Below are positions 8,498-19,800 of a DNA stretch of 44,273 nt, piece after piece. The position numbers were made by a program, and so were the translations under genes. Below the pieces are notes generated by a model. It was not told the DNA's origin. It made no database searches and was given only the letters and a program-made list of their open reading frames with translations. Location: NCBI GenBank assembly GCA_037447655.1, contig JBBHKE010001189.1:1-44273 (forward strand), in the 5' to 3' direction. The first letter of the stretch is position 1; every line of letters begins with the position of its first letter. Source of the stretch: Zygnema cylindricum. Taxonomy: Eukaryota > Streptophyta > Zygnematophyceae > Zygnematales > Zygnemataceae.

Positions 8498-9469
8498 TGT
8501 TGTTCTACAACCACCGTTGCAGGAGGGGAACCAGCAATAGTAGTGGAACTAGACATAGAAAACAGCAAAAGCTATGAAGCACCTACTGAACAGCCAACTT
8601 TCAGCTTACACAAAATATTACTCAAAAGCTCAGTATGCCTCAAATTACTCATAGTGATACAAAACAGAGTAAACTGACAATTCTCAAAATTGCAGCTCTA
8701 AAGACCCAATAAACCATAAGATATGACTTCTGGAAGTTTCCCAAAAACAGCCCTTAAAATGTCATAATCCCAAAACTGGATGATACAAAATTTGCTAAGT
8801 CCTAAACTATATACTCACAGTGAGTATCTACTGGTCACATTGATTTGGGTAACCGTACTAAAAAACTATCCTGACTTATGACAAAGTATCCAGCCTTTAA
8901 TTTACTATACCATAAGCACCTCCAAAAACCTAATTATTATTTTCCAAAAACCTAATTAATAAAACGCTATTTTTATTACACTAAACTACAAAACATTGTT
9001 CTACAAATATTTTCAGATACTTTACCGTACAATAAAAATTATAGGTGCTTAGTCAACGATAGTCACTAAAGTCTAGTCGACTGTTGTTGTGTCGTACGAA
9101 CCATCTGAGTGCGTACGATTTGCTTCGTCACATTGATCCCACGTGAATCGCGTGCGTCGATAGGATTCGATCGTAATGATGGTTCGTACTATATATCTCC
9201 AAAATATCCGGTCAAGATTTCGTTCGTTCGATCGGTGAATCCACTCGTTCAATTTATTGCGTGTAATCGGATTGTGTTGAAAATAAGTATTTTCTAGGTC
9301 TAAATTAAATAAAAAGCAAAGAGAGAGCAAGCAGTCTGTCTCCACCTCTCTCTCTCCATCCCCCATACTTGTTGTAGTCACTAAAGGAGACAGAGAGAGA
9401 GTATTGGAGCCATGGCTGCCTCAGCTCCACTTGTGCAAAACTAAAGAGTTACCTAAGTCACTCTCAACA
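8498..9469 (-). repeat. Element 4: minus-strand solo LTR, about 972 bp
   Basis: On its own strand it ends GAACAACA at 8,498, with an ATG 59 nt upstream (8,556) opening MSSSTTIAGSPP...VVVEQ, as in elements 1 and 2. It carries the ATACTCAC/GTGAGTAT dyad and AGGACTTA module. The start is placed at TGTTGAG (plus-strand CTCAACA ending 9,469), which is the weaker boundary. Neither a primer site nor a polypurine tract adjoins it, so I call it a solo LTR. The flanking 5-mers (GTCTT and AAAGG) do not match, so no target-site duplication supports the ends. Confidence 0.7.
8811..8827. promoter_or_regulatory. Perfect 8-bp dyad in LTR core
   Basis: ATACTCAC-A-GTGAGTAT is a perfect 8+1+8 inverted repeat. 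It is the undecayed version of the ATACTCACT block seen in the other LTRs and sits next to TATATAG and AGGACTTA on the LTR's own strand. It is a candidate protein-binding site in the LTR promoter. Confidence 0.5.
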
Positions 9470-9590
9470 AAAGGTTGAGTCTGGCAAGACTCAAACCCCC
9501 GACCGGCAGAGCATGGCGTAGCCGTTAGCTCTAACCGGTATGTCGTAGAAGTTCGCTAGAGTATATACGGTTTGATAAATACTGAAACAG
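9470..9590 (-). repeat. tRNA-like (SINE-type) remnant and unassigned flank
   Basis: On the minus strand, CCGGTTAGAGC resembles the end of a tRNA D arm (box A side). About 35 nt on, GGTCGGGGGTTTGAGTCT resembles a T-arm box B (GGTTCGANTCC) after CpG decay. No full cloverleaf can be folded by eye. It may be a tRNA-derived SINE head. The remaining bases to 9,590 show nothing recognisable. Confidence 0.35.
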
Positions 9591-10267
9591 TGTTACGGTA
9601 GTTATTTCGATTATCGAAAATATAGATATCAGTACATGGAGCGGATTAAATACAGTTCAAATATGATTTCCGCACAAAACAAATGAATCAGACATTTGTT
9701 TCGACGGTTGAGATCAAATACGAAATTATATTCGACGGCGCACGTCAACGCCGCGATCTTGGAATGGTCACTTTGGCATTTAGTGACGTGGCATGACATG
9801 GCGCCACGTGGAGAGATAACATTCGGTCGCGAGAATTCCGAGGAACGTACGGACGAGTAAAAAGTGGACACACATCCGTTTAATAGCCTTTTCGTACATA
9901 GGCCGTACAAAAGGTACATCGGGAGTAATAATTTTTGGTACAATACAGTATTCTGATTAGTCTGTACTTTAGTAGACAGGAGTTATTTGAGGGAATCAGG
10001 ACTTAGTAAATTTTGGTAGGCAGTCACCTCTCTCTTTGAGAGTTTGTACAAATTGGCATTTTTACTGCCTCATTACTTACTGCTTCATTGGGTGTTTTTA
10101 GAGATTCTTTTTCCTACGGACTCAGAGGAGTTGAGTCTGCACAAGGGTATAGTCAGATTGCCTGCTTGTCTTCTTGGGTAACAATAGTTGCCATTGAAAT
10201 TGGGTTAGTTAATAACTATCTAGAGGCTTCTAGAATTATGTAGTCCAATGGAGGACACAAAGTTGCA
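9591..10267 (+). repeat. Probable 5' LTR of element 5
   Basis: The 3' end is set at ...AAGTTGCA (10,267), because the copy at 40,049-40,110 shares sequence up to the equivalent ATTACA and then diverges. The next bases are CGTTATGGG, in the same position and codon phase as the primer site of element 1. The LTR contains GTACAATACAGTATTCTGATTAGT and AGGACTTAG, echoing the element 1 LTR, and a CACGTG at 9,805-9,810. The start at TGTTACGG (9,591) is a guess from the TG rule. Confidence 0.55.
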
Positions 10268-11360
10268 CGTTATGGGAACACTTTCTAGGGTGCCCATCTT
10301 CAATGGATTAGGGTTTATCTATTGGGAAGCCATGAAGATTGGGGCTCTGTGTGAAAAAAGATACTGGGGTATTGTTAGTGGACAAATGAAACGTCCACCT
10401 TAGGGAAAACCATCGGGATTCGGTTGAATAAGGTTTTCTGTAGCAACATCTGCTGCAGCAGAGGAGGCAGATGATAGGGACAGCAGTGTGTCCGAAAAAA
10501 GGAAAGAAAATGAGACACCTCTTACTACTATTTCTCCTATTCCCACGACACTCGGAGCGGCGATCGTGAAGACCGTGGAGACGGACATTCAAATGTGGGA
10601 AGGCACCAACATCGCTACCAAGAAATTCATTCTGAGACACCTCACACAAGCTTTGGCAACTCCCCACCTTCACATTTACAAGGCCGAGGAATTATGGGTG
10701 AGTTTGATAGAGATCTATAGAGCAGATACAATTTAGGAGCTCAAGTTGGCAGAGGAAAAGTTGGGAAATTATACTTACAAAGGGGAAAAGTTGTTAGACT
10801 ACTGTAATGATCTTTCTTGTTTATATATAGAGATGGAGAGTGCCGGATGGACATGTACAATGAAGATGAAGGTTAACACTCTCACCATGAAGTTACCCTG
10901 ATGAGTATGAGAATATAGTGTACACAGTACAGGAAATGACTGATAGTTCATGGAAGTGGAATACAGTGATCCGCATGATACTTCTGCAAGAGAGCATGAT
11001 TGAAATTAGGAGAGGAGGAAAGAGCGTTCAAGCTCTAGCCACCGGAGGGGATAGGTGGAAATCGGACTCAAAAAAACCATACGAAGGAGAAAGAGTTTAG
11101 CTTGGAGGACCAAAGGCACCAAAGGGCCTATGTATTTTTTGCAAAAAGTCGGGACACTTTATTGCGGATTTTGTCAAGCTATCGCAGCTAAGGCTCTAAG
11201 AGAACCATGGAGGGGGTTCTTCCGGAGGGAAGAAAAAGGCACTTTTGGTTACAAAAGTGACAGGAGAAACCGAGGACAAGTCCTCTGAGGAGGATGGGGA
11301 GCTTCCTCTTGACAAGAGTCTGGAGGAGAAAGAGATCCCTCGGAGATATAAGTGTGCCCT
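10248..11360 (+). pseudogene. gag: Element 5 gag, broken
   Basis: Starts at the ATG at 10,248, 20 nt inside the LTR, with MEDTKLHVMGTLSRVPIFNG, homologous to VMG-L-RIPIF of elements 1 and 2. A TAG follows near 10,400. The frame then stays open from 10,488 to 10,736 (LGAAIVKTVE, ATKKFILRHL, AEELWVSLIE). More stops and shifts follow. A zinc knuckle CIFCKKSGHFIADF lies around 11,128-11,169, with the last Cys changed to Phe. After it comes a charged tail. Gag would assemble the particle; this copy cannot. Confidence 0.83.
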
Positions 11361-12540
11361 TAATCATTCGAAGCCCCAAGAAGGATGGATCATCGAATCA
11401 ATGCATCCATGCATATGTGTCATGAAAAGACCCTTCACTAAGCTAAGGAAAAATCCCCTCAGAAGAATAGAGTATGGGATGGGAGAGTTTTGAAATCTAG
11501 TGGATCAGACCTAAAAGTTTTAGTGGGAAGGTAAGACTTATATCTCACTTTCTGATGTGCTCTATATTTCTCAGCTGAGTAAAAATCTTGTCTCTACATA
11601 TGTGTTATATGACAAAATGTTTAACACCTTCACTAGAAAGGGAGTCTTTACAACCAAGTATGGGGATGAAGTTTACTTCACTGCAGATAAGGGTAGCTAA
11701 GGAAAGTTTAGGCTTAACTTGAGTAGTGAAAAGAAGAATGCTTACTATGTTGGTGTCCCAAAATTGATGATTTGGCGTAAGCGGTCAGGACATGTGCATT
11801 TTGATACATTGAGGGAAATGAAGAAGCTTGGAGTTGTGGAAGGCATTTAATTTGATGATAATGAAATGGTGGATGATTGTAGTGGGTGTGCCCAAGGTAA
11901 GGCTCACAGACTTCCTTTTCCTAAAGCCGTCACATAAAGAGGAGAAAAGGTACTAGATTTGATACACATAGATATATGGGGACCAGCAAGGGTACCCTCA
12001 GTTAGAGGAAAGAGATATATGTTGACAATTACTGATGATTGGTCTAGGTACTCTAGAGTTTGCTTTCTAAAAACAAAGTCTGAAACACCAACTTACTTCA
12101 AAGAATATAAAGCCTTGAGTGAGAAGTTGCATGGAACCCCCATTAAAAGAATGAGGAGTGATAATGGGGGAGAATATACCTCTAACTAGTTTGAGGAATA
12201 ATTAAGACATGAGGGAGTTCAACACCAAAAAACTGTACCACATAATCGGGAACAAAATGGGGTAGCAGAGAGGTTGAACCGAACACTAGGAGATGGTCTA
12301 TGCAGTATGTTAATTGACAAGAAAATAGGAAAGTGATTTTGGGCAAAAGCCATGAATTGTGCAACTACGTCAAGAATATAGTCCTTACCTCAGCAATCAA
12401 AGGTATGACACCTTATGAGAGATGGGTTGGAAGGAAATCGGATATTTCTCACCTTAAAGTATTTGGTAGCCACGTTTACAATCTACATACGGCTAGGAAA
12501 AACTAGAAACTTGATGCTAATAGAAAACCTGGATATTTTG
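11361..12540 (+). pseudogene. pol: Element 5 protease remnant and integrase
   Basis: The protease has lost its core: GWIIES...MHPCICVMK stands where WI-DSGAS-HMC is expected, so the catalytic D-S-G is gone. The integrase zinc finger reads IWRKRSGHVHFD (first His changed to Arg) and CSGCAQGKAH. The catalytic residues are all present: Asp in LIHIDIWGP (11,971-11,973), Asp in RSDNGGEYTS (12,160-12,162), Glu in GVAERLNRT (12,268-12,270), with 35 residues between the last two. Single stops at about 12,187 and 12,199, and others later, break it. Confidence 0.88.
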
Positions 12541-13055
12541 TGGGATATGATGAGGATGTTAAGGTATCTAGAGTTTATGACTTAGCAAAGCAAGATATCA
12601 TTCTGGTAAATCACCTAGTTGTCATGGATGAAGGAGAGTTAATTGAACCATTCAAATATACTAAGAAGATAATAATCAAGTTTCAGTCTGAAAGTGAGGA
12701 GAATTCGGTTTTTCTCGAAAAAGACATGAGTAAGATTGTGATTGCACATTCATGGGAGATTCAAGATACAAGAGAGCTACCAGAATCCCCATATATCCCC
12801 ACGGAATTCGAGGAGACAAAAGAGGAGGAACCGGAACCATCTTCCATGGATAGGGGAGGGAATGAGACAATAAGGAGAATCCCAAGACTTTCCTCTATTC
12901 CAGCTTTAGAGTTTGAAGGGGGGAGAAAGAGCACCAAAAGAATACAAGAGAAACAGGCTGCTCATAAGGTAACTAAGCTATCTCATCTTGATGAGCCTCA
13001 GTCATACTTGGAAGCAGTGAACAGCCCAAAAAGAAAAGATGGATCATGGCCATAA
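12540..13055 (+). pseudogene. Element 5 integrase C-terminus and linker
   Basis: A 171-codon open stretch begins GYDEDVKVSRVYDL, the usual GY-E-SK-YR-Y end of copia integrase. It passes through an acidic Glu/Pro-rich linker (EFEETKEEEPEPSS). It ends near SYLEAVNSPKRK, the lead-in to RT. A one-base shift at about 13,045 separates it from the RT frame. Confidence 0.8.
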
Positions 13056-13817
13056 ATGATGAGATGACTTCTATCATGGAAGCAAATACTTGGGAACTAG
13101 CGGATTGCCCTCTAGAGAGAAAACCTATTGGCTATAAATGGGTATTTAAACTAAAACTAGACCTAGATAATACCATTGAAAGATATAAGGCTCGCTTGGT
13201 AGCAAAGGGGTTCATCCAAAAGGAGGGGATTGACTATGAGGAGACATTTGCTCCAGTTGTTTTTTTCCCATCAGTAAGGATTCTCCTCACTCTAGCAGCA
13301 TCGGAAGACATGGAAATCCATCAGATGGATATTAAGAGCGCCTTCCTCAATGGTGAGTTGGAGGAAGAAATCTTCATGCGGCAACCAAAAGGGTTTGTGG
13401 AGGCGGTGAAAAAGAGCAAAGTTTGTAGACTCATAAAGACCTTATATGGACGTAAGCAGGCCCCCCGACAATCGAATAAGAAACTAGATGAGTTTCTCAC
13501 TAGTCTGGGGTATATTTGGATCAGCTTTGACCATTCTATCTATATGTTTGAAACTGAGGATGGTGTGATCTTTATTGCAATGTATGTGGATGATCTGCTG
13601 GTGTTAAATAAATCTTTGGAAAAGATCATTAAGTTACAAAAAGATCTTAGAAGCAGATTTGACATGAAGGATTTATGGGAGGCAAGATATATTTTGTGAA
13701 TCCAAATGGAAAGAGATAGGGGGAAAAAGATCATTAGACTCACTCAAAAACAAGCAATAGGAAATATGCATGAGAAATTCAAGATGGAGAAAGCAAACAG
13801 TTGTACCACTCTTATGG
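13046..13817 (+). pseudogene. pol: Element 5 reverse transcriptase, best preserved coding region here
   Basis: 217 codons run without a stop from 13,046. In order: [63 protein letters not shown] (catalytic Asp 13,328-13,330), CRLIKTLYGRKQAPRQSN, and YVDDLLVLNKS (YVDD at 13,583-13,594). The usual W in PRQW is S. A TGA ends the frame at 13,697; reading continues MERDRGKKIIRLTQKQ...KANSCTTLMDK and ends at the satellite border. RNase H is absent. The long open frame suggests element 5 is younger than elements 2-4. Confidence 0.93.
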
Positions 13818-16800
13818 ACAAGTTTGTGTTTGCGCTAACAACAATAGAGGTAACAAACGCTTTATATTGTTAACACTCACAAAAATAGTAAAAAAAAACC
13901 ATAAACCATGTTTCTAACACAAATTTGAGTTTGCGCTATCAAAGATATTTGTAACAAACAACGTTTTATGTTCGTGGTCACAAAAAGAGTTAATAAAAAC
14001 TCCGAACCATGTGTGTAACACCAGTTTGTGTTTGCGATAACAACAATAGTGGAAAGAAATTCTATATAATGTTAATGCTAAAAAAAGTAGTAAAATAAAA
14101 CAGTAAACCATGTTTATAACACAAATTTGAGATTGCACTAACAAAGATGTTTTTAGCAAACAACGTTTTTTGTTCGTGGTCACAAAAAGAAGTAAAATAA
14201 ACTCCGAAACCATGTCTTTAACACAAGTTTGTGTTTGCGCTAACACATCAGTGGTAACAAACACATTCTATTGTTAACACTCACAAAAACAGTTAAAAAA
14301 ATACTAAACCATGTTTATAACAGAAATTTGAGTTTGCGCTAACAAAGATATTTGTAACAAACAACGTTTATTGTTTGTGGTCAAAAAAAGAGGTAAAATA
14401 ATCTCTGAACCATGTTTGTAACACAAGTTTGTGTTTGCGCTAACAACAATAGTGGTAACAAACACATTCTGTTGTAAACGCTCACAAAAATAGTTAAAAA
14501 AAATCCCTAAACCATGTTTCTAACACAAATTTGAGTTTGTGCTAACAAAGATATTTGTAACAAACAACGTTTATAGTTCGCGATTACAAAATGAGGTAAA
14601 ATAAACTCCGAACCATGTTTATAACACAATGTTGTGTTTGCGCTAACAACAATAGTGGTAAGGAACTCTTTATATTGTTAACGCTCACAAAAATACTTAA
14701 AAAAAAACATTATACTATGTTTTTGACACAAATTTGTGTTTGCGCTAACAAAGATATTTGTACAAAACAACATTTATATTTCGGGGTCACAAAAAGAGGT
14801 AAAGTAAACTCCTTACTATGTTTATAACACAAGTTTGTGTTTGTGCTAACAACAATAGTGGTAAAAAACACATTCAATTGTAAAAGCTCACAAAAAAAGT
14901 TAAAAAAAACCTTAAACCATGATTCTAACACAAATTTGAAATTGCGCTAACAAAGATATTTGTAACATACAACATTTATTGTTCGCGGTCACAAAAAAGG
15001 TAAAATAAACTTCGAACTATGTTTATAACACAAGTTTGTGTTTTCGCTAACAACAATAGTGGTAAGATATTCTTTATATTATTAACGCTCACAAAAATTA
15101 AAAAAAAAAAACACTAATCTATGTTTCTAACACAAATTTGAGTCTGCACTTACAAAGATATTTGTAACAAACAACCTTTATTGTTTGTGGTCGCAAAAAC
15201 AGGTAAAATAAACTTCGAACCATGTTTCTAACACAAGTTTGTGTTTGCATTAACAACAATAGTGGTAACAAGCACATTCTATTGTTAACGCTCACAAAAA
15301 AAGTTAAAAAAAACTTTAAACCATGTTTCTAACACAAATTTGAGTTTGCACTAACAAATATATTACTAACAAACAACATTTTTTGTTGGTGGTCACAAAA
15401 AAAGGTAAAATAAACTCCGAACCATGTTTGTACCACAAGTTTGTGTTTGCGCTAACAACATCAGTGGTAACAAAAACATTCAATTGTTAACGCACACAAA
15501 AATAGTAAAAAAAAATCCCTAAACCATGTTTCTAATATAAATTTGAGTTTGCGCTAACAAAGATATTTGTAACAAACAACATTTATTGTTTGCGGTCACA
15601 AAAAGAAGTAAAATAAACTTGGAACTATGTTTATAACACAAGTTTGTGTTTGCGCTAACAACAATAATGGTAAGAAATTCTTTATATTATTAATGCTCAC
15701 AAAAATAGATCAAAATAACCCTACACCATGTTTTTAACACAAAATTGAGTTTGTGCTAACAAGATATTTGTAACAAACAATGTTTATTGTTTTCGGTCAG
15801 AAAAAGAGGTAAAATCAACTTTGAACTATGTTTATAACACAAGTTTTTGTTTGCGCTAACAACAATAATGGTAAGAAATTCTTTATATTATTAACGCTCA
15901 CAAAAATAGTTAAAAAGAACCCTAAACCATGTTTTTAACACAAATTTGAGTTTGCGCTAACAAAGATATTTGTAACAAACAACGTTTATCATTCGTGGTC
16001 ACAAAATGAAGTAAAATAAACTTCGAACTATGTTTATAACACAAATTTGTGTTTGTGGTGACATCAATAGTGGTAAGAAATTCTTTATATTATTAAGGCT
16101 CACAAAAATAGTTAAAAAAAACCCTAAACCATTTTTGTAACACATAATTTGAGTTTGCGCTCACAAAGATATTTGTAACAAACAACGTTTATTATTCGTG
16201 GTCATAAAAAGAAGTAAAATAAACTCCGAACCATGTGTATAACAAAAGTTTGTGTTTGCGTTAACAATAATAGTGGTAACAAACACACTCTATTGTTAAC
16301 GCTCACAAAATAGATATAAAAAACTTCAAACCATGTTTATAACACAGTTTTGAGTTTGCCCTTACAAAGATATTTGTAACAAACAACGTTTTTTGTTCGT
16401 GGTCACAAAAAGAGGTAAAATAAGCTCTGAACCATGGTTATAACAGAAGTCTGGGTTTGCGCTACCAAAAATTGATGTAAGAAACTCTTTATATTGTTAA
16501 TGCTCACAAAAATAGTTAAAAAATACACTAAACCATGAATAAAACACAAATTTGAGTTTGCGCTAACAAAGATATTTGGAACAAACAACGTTTTTTGTTC
16601 CTGGTAACAAAAAGAGGTAAAATAAACTCTGAACCATGTTTGTAACACAAGTTTGTGTTTGCGCTAATAGCATTAGTGATAACAAACACATTCTGTTGTT
16701 AACACTCACAAAAACACGTAAAAAGATCCTAAACCATGTTTATAACACAAATTTGAAGTTGTGCTAACAAAGATATTTATAACATACAAGTTTATTGTTC

Positions 16801-19800
16801 ACGGTCACAAAAAGAGGTAAAATAAACTTCAAACTATGTTTATAACACAAGTTTGTGTTTGCGCTAACAACAATAGTGGTAACAAACACATTCTATTGTT
16901 AACGCTCACAAAAAAAGTTAAAAAAAACTTAAAACCATGTTTCTAACACAAATTTGAGTTTGCATTAACAAATATATTGGTAACAAACAACTTTTTTTGT
17001 TCGTGGTCACAAAAAGAGGTAAAATAAACTCCTAACTGTTTATAACACAAGTTTGTGTTTGTGTTAACAACAATAGTGGTAAAAAACACTTTCTATAGTT
17101 AACGCTCACAAAAATAGTTAAAAAAAACTTCAAACCATGTTTATAACACAAATTTGAGTTTGCGCTAACAGAGATATTTGTAACAAACAACATTTGTTGT
17201 TTGTGGTAACACAATGAGGTAAAATAAACTCAAAACCAAATTTATATCACAAGTTTGTGTTTGCGCTTACAACAATAGTGGTAATAAACTCTTTATATTG
17301 TTAAGGCTCACAAAAATAGATCCAAATAACCCTTAACCATGTTTTTAACACAAATTTGAGTTTGCGCTAACAAAGATATTTGTAACATACAACGTTAATT
17401 GTTTGAGGTCACAAAAAGAGGTAAAATAAACTCTGAACCATGGTTGTAACACAAGTTTATGTTTGCGCTAACAATAATTGTGCTAAGAAACTCTTCATAT
17501 TGTTAATGCTCACAAAAATAGTAAAAAAATACCCTAAACCATGAATAAAACACAAATTTGAGTTTGCGCTAACAAATATATTTGTAACAAACAACGTTTT
17601 TTGTTCGTGGTCACATAAAGAGGTAAAATAAACTCTGAACCATGTTGTAACACAAGTTTGTGTTTGGGCTAACAACATTAGTGGTAACAAACACATTCTA
17701 TTGTTAACACTCACAAAAATAGGTAAAAAAATCCTAAACCATGTTTTTAACACAAATTTAAGTTTGCGCTAACAAAGATATATGTAACACACAACGTTAA
17801 TAGTTTTGCTATATAAAAAGAGGTAAAATAAACTTCAAACTATGTTTGTAACACAAGTTTGTGTTTGCGCTAACAACAATAGTGGTAAGAAATTCTTTTT
17901 ATGATTAACGCTCTCAAAATTAAAAAAAAAAAACACTAAACCATGTTTCTAACACAAATTTGAGTTTGCGCTAACAAAGATATTTGTAACAAACAACGTT
18001 AATTGATCGCGGTCACAAATAGAGGTAAAATAAACTTCGAACTATGTTTTTTACCTAAGTTTGTTTTTGCGCTAACAACAATAGTGGTAAGAAATTCTTT
18101 AAATTGTTACCGCTCACAGAAAAATTAAAAAAATACTCTAAACCATGTTTATGACACAAATTTGAGTTTGCGCTAACAAAGATATTTGTAACAAACAACG
18201 TTTATTGTTCCCGGTCACAAAAAGAGGTAAAATAAACTCCTAACTGTTTATAACACAAGTTTGTGTTTGCGCTAGCAACAATTGTGGTAATAAATACTTT
18301 ATATTGTTAACGCTAACAAAAATATTTAAAAAGAACACTAAACCATGTTTCTAACACAAATTTTAGTTTGCGCTAAAAAGTATATTTGTAACATACAACG
18401 TTAATTGTTCACGGTCACAAAAAATGGTAAAATAAAATATGAACCATGGTTGTAACAAAAATTTGTGTTTGTGCTTATAATAATTGTGCTAAGAAACTCT
18501 TTATATTGTTAATGCTCACAAAAATAGTTTAAATAAACCCTAAACCATGTTTATAACACAAATTTGAGTTTGCGTTAACAAAGATATTTGTAACAAACAA
18601 CGTTTTTTGTTCGTGGTCACAAAAAGAGGTAAAATAAACTATGAATCATATATATATCACAAGTCTATTTTTGCGCTAACAACAATAGTGGTAAGAAACT
18701 CATATATTGTTAATCCTCACAAAAATAGATGAAAATAACCCTAAACCATGTTTTAACACAAATTTGAGTTTGCGTTAACAAAGATATTTGTAACAAACAA
18801 CGTTTTTTGTTCGTGGTCACAAAAAGAGGTAAAATAAACTGTGAATCATATATATATCACAAGTCTATTTTTGCGCTAACAACAATAGTGGTAAGAAACT
18901 CTTTATATTGTTAATCCTCACAAAAATAGATGAAAATAACCCTAAACCATGTTTTAACACAAATTTGAGTTTGCGCTAACAAGATATTTGTAACAAACAA
19001 CGTTTATTGTTTGCGGTCAGAAAAAGAGGTAAAATAAACTTCGAACTATGTTTACAACACAAGTTTGTGTTTCCGCTATTGTCAATAGTGGTAACAAACA
19101 CAATCTATTGTTAACGCTCACAAAAATAGTTAAAAAAAACCCTAAACCATGTTTCAAACACAAATTTGAGTTTGCGCTATCAAAGATATTTGTAACAAAA
19201 ACCGTTTTCTGTTCGTGGTCACAAAAAGTGGTAACAAAAAATCCGAACCATGTTTTTAACACAAGTTTGTGTTTGCGTTAACATTAATAGTGGTAACAAA
19301 CACATTTTATTGTTAATGCTCCCAAAAATAGTAAAAAAAAAACCTAAACCATGTTTCTAACACAAATTTGAGTTTGTGCTAACAAAGATATTTGTAACAA
19401 ACAACGTTTATACTTCGCAATAACAAAATGAGGTAAAATAAACTCCCAACCATGTACTTAAACAAAATTTTGTGTTTGCGCTAACAACAATAGTGGTAAC
19501 AAACACATTTTATTGATAACGCTCCCAAAAATAGTTAAAAAAAACCCTAAACCATGTTTGAAACACAAATTTGAGTTTGCGCTATCAAAGATATTTGTAA
19601 CAAAAAACGTTTTGTGTTCGTGGTCACAAAAAGTGGTAACAAAAACTCCGAAACATGTTTTAACACAAGTTTGTGTTTGCGTTAACAACAATAGTGGTAA
19701 CAAACACATTTAATTGTTAACGCTCCCAAAAATAGTCAAAAAAAAACCTAAACCATGTTTCTAACACAAATTTGAGTTTGTGCTAACAAAGATATTTGTA

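Larger units (their letters stand above)
9591..13817 (+). mobile_element. Element 5: second copia lineage, truncated at the satellite
   Basis: It contains a 5' LTR, gag, a protease remnant, integrase and RT in copia order on the plus strand. It differs throughout from elements 1-3, so it is a separate lineage. Coding sequence stops at 13,817 in the RT-RNase H connection, where satellite begins without an LTR or any element terminus. RNase H and the 3' LTR are missing. A short piece resembling the end of its LTR is found at 40,049-40,110, beyond the satellite. Confidence 0.87.

Noticed and set aside
9073-9381. 102-residue open frame with a CT-rich stretch (minus strand), as a host gene
   Set aside because: It lies within the element 4 LTR, has low-complexity CTCTCT sequence and shows no recognisable domain.
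9391-9430. Plus-strand ATGGCTGCCTCAGCTCCAC as another gag start
   Set aside because: It resembles the LTR gag leaders on the plus strand, but it lies within the minus-strand LTR span, stops after a few codons and is followed by no gag.
8493-9474. Target-site duplication around the solo LTR
   Set aside because: The flanking bases GTCTT and AAAGG do not match in direct orientation.
9629-9943. 104-residue minus-strand frame as a gene
   Set aside because: It falls within the probable element 5 LTR on the antisense strand and has no domain features.
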